DNA of 6,099 bases from Myxococcales bacterium (lineage in GTDB: Bacteria; Myxococcota; Polyangia; Polyangiales; Polyangiaceae): assembly GCA_020430865.1 (NCBI GenBank), contig JAGQIY010001103.1, forward strand, positions 1 to 6,099. The letters run 5' to 3'. Within the stretch, counting starts at the first letter, position 1, and each line of letters begins with the position of its first letter. The translations under genes were made by a program, and so were the position numbers. The notes beneath the pieces were generated by a model, which saw only the letters and a list, made by a program, of their open reading frames with translations, was not told the origin of the DNA and made no database searches. Below are positions 1 through 5,569 of this stretch, one piece after another.

Positions 1-2
1 AA

Positions 3-827
3 CTGAGCGCGGCCCTCGACGCGCGACGCAACGCCGTGCGCGCAGCCCAGCGCGCAGGACTGAAGGAGCGCGAGGCCATGCTCACGACGAACCTGGGCTT
101 CGCGCTGACCACGATCGGCGCGCGCAAGGAGGCGCGTAACTCACTGGAGGCGGGTCTGGCCCTGGCCGACGCCATTGGCAGTCGCGGTGCGGTCCGCCAC
201 GCCCAGATGAACTTGCTCGGCTTCGCCGCGACCTTCGGTGGCGACAAGCGCCTCGACGCGTACCTCGCGGAACCTCGCGCGGACGCCGACGCGGACGCCA
301 CCGGCGTCTGGACCTCCCCCGACAGGAGCAACCTGGGCGTGCTCTTCTACCGAGGCTGGGAGCTCATCAGGAACACGGGAGACACCTCGTGTGGCCGCGC
401 GCGCTCGTTGCTCCAGCTGGCGGCCGAGGGCTACCAGGCCTCTGACAACCGGGACGTGTTGCCGGTAGCGCTGGGCGTGTGGGGCGAGGCCGAGCGTCGC
501 TGCGGCAACCTGAAGCGGGCCCTCGAGTTGACCCGTAGGGCGGTGGAGTTACTGGAGAGCGGAGCCCACAGCCTGCTCAACGAGAGCACGGTGTACCTCG
601 CGCTTCACGACGTGTGCGCCGAACAGGGCGACGAAGAAGGCGCGCGAGACGCCGTGCGCCGTGGCCTTCCTCACCTCGAGCGCCGGCTCAAGGGGTTGCA
701 GCGGACCTCCTACGCCAACCTGTTCTTGAGTGAACTGCCGGACAACGCCGGACTGCTGGGTGCGGCCGAGTCCTACGGCTTGGTGCCTGACAGCATCCAG
801 CGCGTGCTGGAGCGCGGCGTCAGCTGA
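3..827 (+). CDS. TPR-repeat protein, C-terminal part (likely Ser/Thr kinase- or ATPase-linked signalling protein)
   Basis: The frame is open to the left edge, so the start and any N-terminal catalytic domain are missing; 274 residues are visible. They are almost entirely alpha-helical with tetratricopeptide character. The clearest units lie near visible residues 24-57 (helix pair around TNLGFALTTIGARKEA), 152-186 (ALGVWGEAERRCGNLKRALE) and 194-228 (YLALHDVCAEQGDEEGARDA), with the Gly/Ala and Ala positions expected of TPR helices. The last 50 residues (FLSELPDNAGLLGAAESYG) resemble the tail that closes many myxobacterial Ser/Thr kinase-TPR and AAA-TPR proteins, with a F-L-x-x-x-P-x-N-A-x-L pattern. 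TPRs bind partner proteins, so a regulatory scaffold role is inferred. A short Ala-Asp run (ADADADAT) near visible residue 96 is low complexity and probably a loop. The gene converges on the ParB-like gene with a 30-base gap. The kinase or ATPase head is a guess from family habit, not seen. Confidence 0.8.
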   Translation: MSAALDARRNAVRAAQRAGLKEREAMLTTNLGFALTTIGARKEARNSLEAGLALADAIGSRGAVRHAQMNLLGFAATFGGDKRLDAYLAEPRADADADATGVWTSPDRSNLGVLFYRGWELIRNTGDTSCGRARSLLQLAAEGYQASDNRDVLPVALGVWGEAERRCGNLKRALELTRRAVELLESGAHSLLNESTVYLALHDVCAEQGDEEGARDAVRRGLPHLERRLKGLQRTSYANLFLSELPDNAGLLGAAESYGLVPDSIQRVLERGVS

Positions 828-857
828 GCCCGAACGACGACTGGTAGCGTGGAGTGC

Positions 858-1922
858 TCAGTCGTCCCCTGGCCCACCGCCAGACTTCGCCAGATCTTCC
901 GCGCGGATTTTCGCGGGATCCAGCTTCTCGGCGCGCTTGGTCATGGTCTGCAACAGCTCGTCGAAGCTCGGCGGATCGCCCTTGATGAAGCGCAGCGGAT
1001 TGACACGAGCAACGACGAAGTTCTTGAGGTAGGGGCTGGTCAGCCCCGCGGCCTTGAAGCGCGCCACCGCGCCAGCGACCGCATCGTCGAGCGCGAGCAG
1101 CACGTGCGCGCGGCGCTCGCGCTCGACGACTGCTGCCGGAAGCTTCTGCTCGAGCCACCCGTCGACCTTGCGCAGCACCGGGTTGTAGGCGCCACCCGAC
1201 AGGCGTGCGCGCTTCTCGTAGGCGAAGCCCAAGGTGGCGAGGCCGGGCTCCTCGAACTCGAGGCTCAGGTCCGCTTCCTGCTGATCGCACCAGCCGGCCA
1301 GATCCCGGTACATGCGCACCACCTCGAGCGCGCGTTCTCGCAGGTTGTGTGCCTTCTCGATGTTGAGCGCGAGGATCTGGTAGGCAACCTCCGGCTCGGG
1401 CACCAGCAGCCCGATCACCGCGTTAGCCCCCAGTTCTTTCAGCGCGGTCAGGCGGTGGTTACCGTTTGGCGTGAGGTAGCGATACGCGGGTACGCCAGCT
1501 TGATCGGCTCGCGCTTCGGCCTCGCCGTCGGTCCGTCCGCTCAGCGTCTCGGCTCGCACGACGATCAGCGGATCGAGGAAGCGCCGTGTCTTGTCCATGG
1601 CCAGGGTGAGCTTGCGCACGTGGGCGTCGGAGACGTCTCGCTGAAAGGGCGTGGGGCCGACGAGCTGCGTCGGCAGGCTGACGAGCAGCAGGTCGCGACC
1701 TCCGAGCGGCTCTCGATACGCAGCAAGCACCGCACCGCCGTCCGCAGTTACCCGTGCCGCGATCCCCTGCAGTGACCCAGGTAGCGCGAGCGGTGCCGTG
1801 CTCAACGCAAGCTCCTGCGCACCGAGCGAGGTCGGCTCGAGAGTCACTCCGCGGCGCTTGCGAGTGCCGACCTTCTTGGGCGTCTGCTTGCTGGTCTTCT
1901 TCGGCGTCTTCTTGCTGGCCAT
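858..1922 (-). CDS. ParB N-terminal (ParB/Srx fold) domain protein with Lys-rich N-terminal tail
   Basis: The product is 354 residues if it starts at ATG 1922, which is preceded by a G-rich Shine-Dalgarno-like run (GGGGGGAGCG). An in-frame ATG at 2045 would add 41 low-complexity residues and has no ribosome site. Residues 2-25 form a basic tail with two TPKK motifs (ASKKTPKK, TSKQTPKK). Residues about 78-206 match the ParB clamp fold: Q94-R95 of box I, the LDPLIVV strand (116-122), box II as NGNHR (153-157) where canonical ParB has GERR, and a box-III-like segment ALNIEKAHNLRERA (185-198). The C-terminal 150 residues show no obvious ParB helix-turn-helix or dimer domain, but contain an ordered block (SPYLKNFVVARVNPLRFIKG) that looks conserved. 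Canonical ParB binds parS DNA and hydrolyses CTP. Whether this variant does is unknown, and no parA lies nearby. Its role is unassigned; DNA or nucleotide binding is an inference from the fold and the basic tail. Confidence 0.85.
   Translation of the reverse strand: MASKKTPKKTSKQTPKKVGTRKRRGVTLEPTSLGAQELALSTAPLALPGSLQGIAARVTADGGAVLAAYREPLGGRDLLLVSLPTQLVGPTPFQRDVSDAHVRKLTLAMDKTRRFLDPLIVVRAETLSGRTDGEAEARADQAGVPAYRYLTPNGNHRLTALKELGANAVIGLLVPEPEVAYQILALNIEKAHNLRERALEVVRMYRDLAGWCDQQEADLSLEFEEPGLATLGFAYEKRARLSGGAYNPVLRKVDGWLEQKLPAAVVERERRAHVLLALDDAVAGAVARFKAAGLTSPYLKNFVVARVNPLRFIKGDPPSFDELLQTMTKRAEKLDPAKIRAEDLAKSGGGPGDD
1872..1919 (-). repeat. 24-bp tandem duplication encoding a basic octapeptide twice
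   Basis: Bases 1872-1895 and 1896-1919 are adjacent 24-base units that differ at only 3 positions. On the minus strand they encode ASKKTPKK and TSKQTPKK, residues 2-17 of the ParB-like protein. TPKK is the S/T-P-K-K type of motif that contacts the DNA minor groove in histone H1 and similar basic tails (family knowledge). The in-frame duplication suggests the tail grew by repeat expansion and may vary in copy number between strains. Confidence 0.75.
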
Positions 1923-2060
1923 CGCTCCCCCCACCCCGCCGCCAGCCCCAGGGGTCGCCCCCGCGCTGCCGGTCTCGAGATTGGTCGCGCCTCGTTGGGC
2001 GACCTCATGGACGCTAGCCGCGAACGCACCCCGGATCAGCTCCATCTGCGGCTGTCTGAC

Positions 2061-2104
2061 CGGAAATGTCCGACCGGGTCTCCCGCGGTGGCGGGCTTCG
2101 CCCG
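2061..2104. repeat. Cluster of three small inverted repeats upstream of the ParB-like gene
   Basis: Three perfect short hairpins lie in the alaC/ParB-like gap: CGGA-AATG-TCCG at 2061-2072, CCCGC-GGTG-GCGGG at 2082-2095, and CGGGC-TTC-GCCCG at 2092-2104. The last two share bases, so only one can form at a time. GACCGG also occurs twice, at 2058-2063 and 2072-2077. They lie 140-180 bases upstream of the preferred ParB-like start, so they could belong to its promoter or 5' leader. Short GC arms arise easily by chance at this base composition, so function is uncertain. Confidence 0.3.
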
Positions 2105-2144
2105 AGCGGTCTCGCTCAGCGATCCAGCCAGGGCAAGGTCAGGC

Positions 2145-2161
2145 GCCTGAGCAGCTCAGGC
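2145..2161 (-). terminator. GC hairpin downstream of the aminotransferase, possible terminator
   Basis: GCCTGAGC-A-GCTCAGGC is a perfect 17-base inverted repeat with 8-base arms. As RNA it folds with 7 pairs and a 3-base loop. It starts about 35 bases past the TAA stop of the aminotransferase. No T-tract follows in the direction of transcription, so it is not a textbook intrinsic terminator; it could instead stabilise the 3' end or be a dyad binding site. Confidence 0.4.
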
Positions 2162-2195
2162 TCTCGAGGCGCACCACCTATTTTCTGCAGGGTTA

Positions 2196-3419
2196 TTACT
2201 TCGCCTCGCTGAGCACCTTGGCGATGCGCTTGCATGCCTCGGCGATGCGGGGCGGATCCTCGATCAACGCGAAGCGGACGTAGCCCTCCCCGCCGGGCCC
2301 GAAACCAGTGCCCGGAGAGACAGCCACGTGGGCTTTCTCGATCAGCAGCTCCGTGACCTCGGACGCCTTCTTGTCCGCCCAGACCTCGGGCAGCGGTGCC
2401 CACACGAACATCGTGCCGCGCGGCTCGTCGACGTTGTCCCAGCCGGCGTCTCTCAGTCCGTTCACCAGGGTCGTGGCCCGGCTCCGGTAGAGTTCGCGCA
2501 TCTCGTCGACCAAGTGGTCACCGTGCTCGAGCGCCCAGGCAGCGGCGTACTGCAGCGGCATGAAGGTGCCGTAGTCCATGTACGTCTTGAGGTGCGCCAG
2601 CGAGCGGATCATGCGCTCGTGTCCGACCATGTACGCGATGCGCCAGCCAGGCATGTGGTAGCTCTTCGACATCGAGAAGACCTCGACCGCGAAGCTCTTC
2701 ACTTCATCCGCGGGGATACCGCAGTCGAAGATGCTCGGCGCGTAACGATTCGCGAAATCGATGTCCGCGTAGGCCAGGTCGTGCAGGAGATACGCGCCGC
2801 TCTCCTGCACCACGCGCACCAGCGCCGCCATCTGCTCCTTCGTGACGACGACGCCCGTCGGATTCTGAGGGTAGTTGGCGATCACCAACTTGGTCTCTCC
2901 CCCCCTCGCTCGAACCTCGGCCAGCGCCCTGGCGATCGCCTCGGCAGGTTCGTTCCCGGGACCCGACGCATAGCCCACGACGCTCGCTCCAGCGATACCA
3001 GGGGCACCCTCGTGGATGGGGTAGCACGGATCGGGTGCGACGACGAAGTCGCCCTTGTCGAGCATGGCGAGGCAGAGATGACTGATGCCCTCCTTGGCGC
3101 CCATCGTCACGATGACTTCTTTTTCCACGTCAAAATTCGTGGAGTAGCGGCGGGCGTACCAGTCGACGATCGCCCGCCGGAGTCCGAGCAGTCCCCGTCC
3201 GGGGTGGTAGCGGTGGTTCTTCCCGATGTCTGCCGCCGTGTGCAGCTGATCGACGATGGCCTGAGGGGTCGGACGATCCGGGTTCCCCAGACCGAGGTCG
3301 ATCAGATCAGCGCCGCCGGCGAGGACCTTCGCCTTCAAGGCGTCCAGCGCCACGAAGGCGTAGGTTGGGAGCGCTTCGGCGCGGGGAAACGACCAGTGCT
3401 TGTCCGGATGGGTAGTCAC
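2196..3419 (-). CDS. alaC: AlaC-type class I/II PLP aminotransferase (alanine:2-oxoglutarate; annotated in places as LL-diaminopimelate aminotransferase-like)
   Basis: The product is 407 residues, full length for this fold-type I family (E. coli AlaC is about 412). It transfers an amino group between alanine and 2-oxoglutarate in the cytoplasm, linking pyruvate to glutamate. Landmarks: GNPD (45-48), MGAKEG phosphate-binding turn (106-111), NPTG (186-189), HDLAYAD (213-219) with D214 and Y217 for the PLP ring, SKSYHMPGWR (251-260) with K252 as the Schiff-base lysine and R260 on the phosphate, and VRFAL (381-385) with R382 for the substrate carboxylate. Blocks such as HDLAYADI, DYGTF-PLQ, VSPG-GFG and VRFALIE are close to E. 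coli AlaC as I recall it. The start is GTG at 3419: an in-frame TAA lies only 9 bases further upstream and the next Met is residue 106. There is no Shine-Dalgarno. A few LL-diaminopimelate aminotransferases share these blocks, so substrate is less certain than family. Confidence 0.9.
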   Translation of the reverse strand: MTTHPDKHWSFPRAEALPTYAFVALDALKAKVLAGGADLIDLGLGNPDRPTPQAIVDQLHTAADIGKNHRYHPGRGLLGLRRAIVDWYARRYSTNFDVEKEVIVTMGAKEGISHLCLAMLDKGDFVVAPDPCYPIHEGAPGIAGASVVGYASGPGNEPAEAIARALAEVRARGGETKLVIANYPQNPTGVVVTKEQMAALVRVVQESGAYLLHDLAYADIDFANRYAPSIFDCGIPADEVKSFAVEVFSMSKSYHMPGWRIAYMVGHERMIRSLAHLKTYMDYGTFMPLQYAAAWALEHGDHLVDEMRELYRSRATTLVNGLRDAGWDNVDEPRGTMFVWAPLPEVWADKKASEVTELLIEKAHVAVSPGTGFGPGGEGYVRFALIEDPPRIAEACKRIAKVLSEAK

Positions 3420-3425
3420 GCGCGC

Positions 3426-3454
3426 GACTTATCACGAAGGCGCACCCTCTCCAA
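3426..3454 (-). promoter_or_regulatory. Candidate promoter of the aminotransferase gene (leaderless geometry)
   Basis: On the minus strand TTGGAG (3454-3449) is followed after exactly 17 bases by TAAGTC (3431-3426), the latter inside CGTGATAAG, which supplies an extended -10 TG. TTG matches the start of the -35 consensus and TA the start of the -10. The GTG start codon at 3419 begins 6 bases after the -10 hexamer, so transcription would begin at or next to the start codon. This agrees with the absence of a Shine-Dalgarno. Confidence 0.45.
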
Positions 3455-3575
3455 TCGCCAGCCCCTCCCCCGCACGACCCGATGCGGGAGCGCAGTCTCA
3501 GCACAAAAATCGCTGCTGGACGGCACCACACCCCGCGAAATTCCGGAGCGCGAGTCAAGCCTCGGCGCGAGCGTC

Positions 3576-3586
3576 CGTGGTAGACT
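3576..3586 (+). promoter_or_regulatory. Candidate extended -10 of the lectin gene
   Basis: CGTGGTAGACT contains an extended -10 TG and the hexamer TAGACT (3581-3586), matching 4 of 6 positions of TATAAT. The ATG at 3601 begins 14 bases after the hexamer, giving an expected leader of roughly 8 bases and no room for a Shine-Dalgarno. I see no convincing -35 at 16-18 bases upstream. Confidence 0.4.
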
Positions 3587-3598
3587 GACCGTTCGGTC
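3587..3598. promoter_or_regulatory. GACCG-TT-CGGTC inverted repeat between -10 and ATG of the lectin gene
   Basis: Perfect 5-base arms flank a TT centre, placed directly over the predicted transcription start and immediately before the ATG. A GACCG...CGGTC dyad resembles operators bound by TetR-type repressors (family knowledge), and this position would block transcription start. No TetR gene is in the window, so the regulator is unknown. A hairpin in the mRNA leader is an alternative. Confidence 0.35.
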
Positions 3599-3600
3599 GG

Positions 3601-4362
3601 ATGGGAGGGAGGAACGCGCTTCGGTTGGTCACGCTGAGCGGACTGCTCGGTGTCTCCGTTTGCTGCTCTCTCGATCGCACCGGGACCGGCGACATCGACC
3701 TGATCGGTATCGGGGGCGCGCTCGATGCGGGAGAAGACGCGGCGGACGGGCGCGCCGAAGCGAGCTTCGGCGGCATCTTCACGGGCGGCACCGGGGGCGA
3801 CGGAGGCGGCGGGAATGGTGGCGCCGCTGGCAACGGGATGAGCACGTGCGGCAATGGCTTGCGTGAAGCGGGGGAGCAGTGCGACGACCAGAACACCGAC
3901 TCTGGAGACGGCTGCTCCGATCGATGCGAGGTGGAGTGTCCACCCAACTCGTCCGTCGGCCCCAACTACCACTGCTACTGGTTCATGCGTGACAGCAAGA
4001 ACTGGGGCGATGCCCGCAACGACTGCGTGGCGCAGGGCGGCTACCTCGCGACGCTCACCTCCAAGTCCGAGAACGATTTCCTTGCGGCATTGACGGTGGA
4101 GACGGCTTGGATCGGCGCGACGGATGGCCGAACGGCGAAGGAGAGCGGCGCGGGCAGCTACGCCTGGGTGAGCGGAGAGGACTTTGGCTTCGAGAACTGG
4201 GCCCCGAACGAGCCCAACGCGGCCGGCAAGGGCTGCGGCATCCTCGAACGTTGCTACGAGCACTGCGCCACGATGCGCGATGACGGACTGTGGAACGACA
4301 GCTACTGCGAGGACGACCGCTATCCCTACGTCTGCGAGCGGATTCCTCCCGGAATCAATTGA
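3601..4362 (+). CDS. Secreted or lipid-anchored C-type lectin domain protein with DUF4215 (Myxococcus cysteine-rich) repeat
   Basis: The product is 253 residues. Residues 1-22 form a signal sequence: Arg-containing n-region, a hydrophobic stretch (LVTLSGLLGVSV), then C21-C22. The Cys pair suggests a lipoprotein, but the lipobox is atypical (V-S-V before C21, no Gly/Ala at -1). Residues 56-79 are a Gly-rich flexible linker. Residues 83-109 are a DUF4215 repeat (CGNGLREAGEQCDD...GDGCS..C) with four cysteines, C83, C94, C105 and C109. Residues 113-247 are a C-type lectin domain: C142/C245 and C222/C236 fit the two canonical disulfides, C113/C125 fit the extra N-terminal one, and C212/C218 may form another. 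The Ca2+ and sugar-site motifs EPN (204-206, the mannose-type signature) and WND (231-233) are intact, so calcium-dependent glycan binding is predicted. A role in adhesion or prey recognition is inference. ATG 3601 is the first start after an in-frame TGA at 3586. The gene is divergent from the aminotransferase and convergent with the MoxR gene. Confidence 0.88.
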   Translation: MGGRNALRLVTLSGLLGVSVCCSLDRTGTGDIDLIGIGGALDAGEDAADGRAEASFGGIFTGGTGGDGGGGNGGAAGNGMSTCGNGLREAGEQCDDQNTDSGDGCSDRCEVECPPNSSVGPNYHCYWFMRDSKNWGDARNDCVAQGGYLATLTSKSENDFLAALTVETAWIGATDGRTAKESGAGSYAWVSGEDFGFENWAPNEPNAAGKGCGILERCYEHCATMRDDGLWNDSYCEDDRYPYVCERIPPGIN

Positions 4363-4409
4363 TGCAAGGCTGGGTAGCCACCAAGCAGCTCGCGGCGCCG
4401 AACGAGGGG

Positions 4410-4443
4410 CCTCACGCCCTCCCCCAGGGTTTGGGGGTGAGGG
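4410..4443. terminator. GC-rich hairpin between convergent genes, probable bidirectional terminator
   Basis: Bases 4417-4425 pair with 4434-4443 to give 9 pairs, nearly all G-C, with one bulged T at 4438 and an 8-base loop. An alternative fold pairs CCTCAC (4410-4415) with GTGAGG (4437-4442) plus CCCCA (4422-4426) with TGGGG (4432-4436). It fills the 81-base gap between the lectin stop (4362) and the MoxR stop (4444), the place where one hairpin could serve both strands. No T-tract follows on either side, so Rho or another factor may be involved. Confidence 0.55.
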
Positions 4444-5292
4444 TCACCAGCGCCGAGCGCGTCCGCCTCTGGCCTCTGCAACCGCCGCAGCGTCTTGTTC
4501 CTTCTTCAGCAGCACTCCCGAGAACGGCAGCTCGCTCTTGATGCGGTCGGCGCCGACGCCTGCGCGAGCGAGCACCGCGATCCAGTCGACGAGCTCGCTC
4601 GTGCTGGGGCGCTTGCGGATCCGTGGGACGGCGCGCACGTCGTAGAAGGCCGCGATCGCCTGATCGACGATGGCTTCGTCGACACCGGGGTGGTGCACCC
4701 GCACGATGCGCTTCATCAGCTCGGGCTCCGGGAAATCGATGAAGTGAAACACACAGCGGCGCAGGAAGGCGTCCGGGAGTTCCTTCTCGTTGTTGCTGGT
4801 GATGATCACGATCGGACGTTGCTTGGCTACGATTTCATCTCCAGTCTCGATGACCAGGAAGCGCATCTGATCGAGCTCGTGGAGCAGGTCGTTCGGAAAC
4901 TCGAGGTCGGCCTTGTCCACCTCATCGATCAGCAGCACCGTGCGCTCTTCGGCCGCCAGGGCTCGTCCCAATGGGCCGTGCTTGATGTAGCGGCGAATGT
5001 CCTTCACGCCCTCGGGGCCAGCGTCACCAAAGCGGGCGTCGTACAGCCGCTGAACGGTGTCGTAGACGTACAGACCATCTTGGGCACGCGTCGTGCTCTT
5101 CACCGCCCAGTGGATCATCGGATGGCCAAGCGCCTCCGCGACTGCGCTGGCGAGCAAGGTCTTCCCGGTGCCGGGCTCGCCCTTGATGAGCAGGGGGCGC
5201 TCGAGGACGATCGCCGCGTTGACGGCCGACTCCAGCGCGGCGTCGGTGAGGTAGCTCTGGGTTCCAGTGAATTGCTTCAACGGCTCGGACAC
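4444..5292 (-). CDS. MoxR-family AAA+ ATPase
   Basis: From GTG 5292 the product is 282 residues, in the usual MoxR range. Landmarks: Walker A GEPGTGKT (38-45), Walker B LLIDEVD (120-126) with E124 as catalytic base, sensor-1 region TSNN (165-168), an Arg-finger candidate in LRR (177-179), and a C-terminal helical lid with RKRPSTSEL (226-234) likely carrying sensor 2. STTRAQDGLYVYDTVQRLYD (66-85) is characteristic of one MoxR branch often paired with CoxE-like von Willebrand A proteins. Such ATPases act as chaperones that mature or activate partner complexes, often inserting metal cofactors. The reading frame stays open upstream to 6036, but homology starts at SEPLKQF and the upstream part runs antisense to astA. 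No vWA partner is next to it: its downstream neighbour is the convergent lectin gene. The C-terminus ends in a basic tail (RGGRARRW). The specific client is unknown. Confidence 0.9.
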   Translation of the reverse strand: MSEPLKQFTGTQSYLTDAALESAVNAAIVLERPLLIKGEPGTGKTLLASAVAEALGHPMIHWAVKSTTRAQDGLYVYDTVQRLYDARFGDAGPEGVKDIRRYIKHGPLGRALAAEERTVLLIDEVDKADLEFPNDLLHELDQMRFLVIETGDEIVAKQRPIVIITSNNEKELPDAFLRRCVFHFIDFPEPELMKRIVRVHHPGVDEAIVDQAIAAFYDVRAVPRIRKRPSTSELVDWIAVLARAGVGADRIKSELPFSGVLLKKEQDAAAVAEARGGRARRW

Positions 5293-5299
5293 GGCCCTG

Positions 5300-5310
5300 G
5301 TGTTAGCACG
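5300..5310 (-). promoter_or_regulatory. Candidate extended -10 of the MoxR gene
   Basis: The minus strand reads CGTGCTAACAC, an extended -10 TG followed by TAACAC (5305-5300). The GTG start codon begins 7 bases after the hexamer, implying a leaderless or near-leaderless transcript. The only purine-rich string (AGGG) ends 2 bases from GTG, too close for a normal ribosome site. No clear -35 is seen. The same CGTGnTA string precedes the aminotransferase and lectin genes. Confidence 0.35.
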
Positions 5311-5317
5311 AACCGCC

Positions 5318-5353
5318 GCTGGCCGGCTGAGTGTTGGAGCACCAGAGGCCAGC
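5318..5353. repeat. Nested inverted repeats in the moxR/astA intergenic region
   Basis: GCTGGCC (5318-5324) is matched by GGCCAGC (5347-5353) with a 22-base spacer. CTGGTG (5297-5302) also pairs with CACCAG (5340-5345), partly interleaved. They could be an operator dyad or alternative hairpins upstream of the MoxR promoter. The rest of the 273-base region shows no clear tRNA, riboswitch or convincing gene apart from the short reading frame reported next to astA. Confidence 0.25.
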
Positions 5354-5527
5354 TTTGTCGGGCCCCTCGACGATGGGCAAGAGCCTATGTTTCGAGGCGT
5401 TTCGCTGTGCGGCGGAAGGTCCTGCCCATTTTCGCAGCCTCGAGCTGCGTTCTTGCTGTCGCGCGCCCTGGACCGGCGCGAAGCACCCCCGACTCGCGCC
5501 TCCATCGCGGGAGCAGCCGAAGATTTC

Positions 5528-5569
5528 ATGGGCATTTTGCTCCGTTTTCGAGGACACATCCGCAGATGA
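5528..5569 (+). CDS. Possible 13-codon arginine-rich leader peptide overlapping the astA start
   Basis: ATG 5528 opens a frame encoding MGILLRFRGHIRR and stops at TGA 5567-5569, sharing ATGA with the astA start (ATG 5566). Four of 13 residues are Arg, including a final Arg-Arg pair with the rare AGA codon last. The frame contains the GAGGA that would serve astA. The same frame has an earlier ATG at 5387, giving a 60-residue version with 11 Arg, but its third-position GC is lower than that of the surrounding genes. A GGGAG at 5509-5513 is 14 bases from ATG 5528, rather far for a ribosome site. Coupling to astA is an attractive but unproven reading, and random high-GC frames are often Arg-rich. 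Confidence 0.25.
   Translation: MGILLRFRGHIRR
5550..5554 (+). promoter_or_regulatory. Shine-Dalgarno candidate for astA
   Basis: GAGGA lies 11 bases before ATG 5566, slightly farther than ideal. It supports this ATG, which also puts the conserved acetyltransferase start (RYEIRGATLADEE) right at the N-terminus. Confidence 0.45.

Noticed and set aside
825..860. TGAGC...GCTCA inverted repeat spanning the two convergent stop codons, considered as a terminator.
   Set aside because: Only 5-base arms with a 26-base loop; it arises largely from both genes ending in TGA.
849..1775. A 308-codon open frame on the plus strand opposite the ParB-like gene.
   Set aside because: No domain or plausible start context; it mirrors the codon bias of the real minus-strand gene.
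858..1922. Reading the ParB-like gene as the chromosome-partition parB.
   Set aside because: No parA partner and no parS-like site noticed, box II is GNHR instead of GERR, and the usual HTH is not evident.
1923..2045. Earlier ATG at 2045 for the ParB-like gene.
   Set aside because: No ribosome site precedes it and the added residues are low-complexity Gly/Ala. The ATG at 1922 has a G-rich site, though the longer form cannot be fully excluded.
2328..3866. A 512-codon open frame on the plus strand across the aminotransferase and into the lectin gene.
   Set aside because: It is antisense to a gene with complete PLP-enzyme motifs and reads as Arg/His/Val-rich sequence with no recognisable domain. 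Long antisense frames are expected at this GC content.
3307..4263. A 318-codon minus-strand frame opposite the lectin gene.
   Set aside because: The plus strand encodes clear DUF4215 and C-type lectin motifs; this frame has none and also runs into the aminotransferase.
5529..5541. A possible sigma-54 promoter (TGGGCATTTTGC) before astA, attractive because AST genes are nitrogen-regulated in other bacteria.
   Set aside because: The GG-to-GC spacing is 8-9 bases instead of the required 12 from first G to G, so it does not fit -24/-12 geometry.
5303..5557. An 84-codon minus-strand frame in the moxR/astA gap.
   Set aside because: Mixed codon use, no motif and no ribosome site; it is best explained as chance open frame in intergenic DNA.
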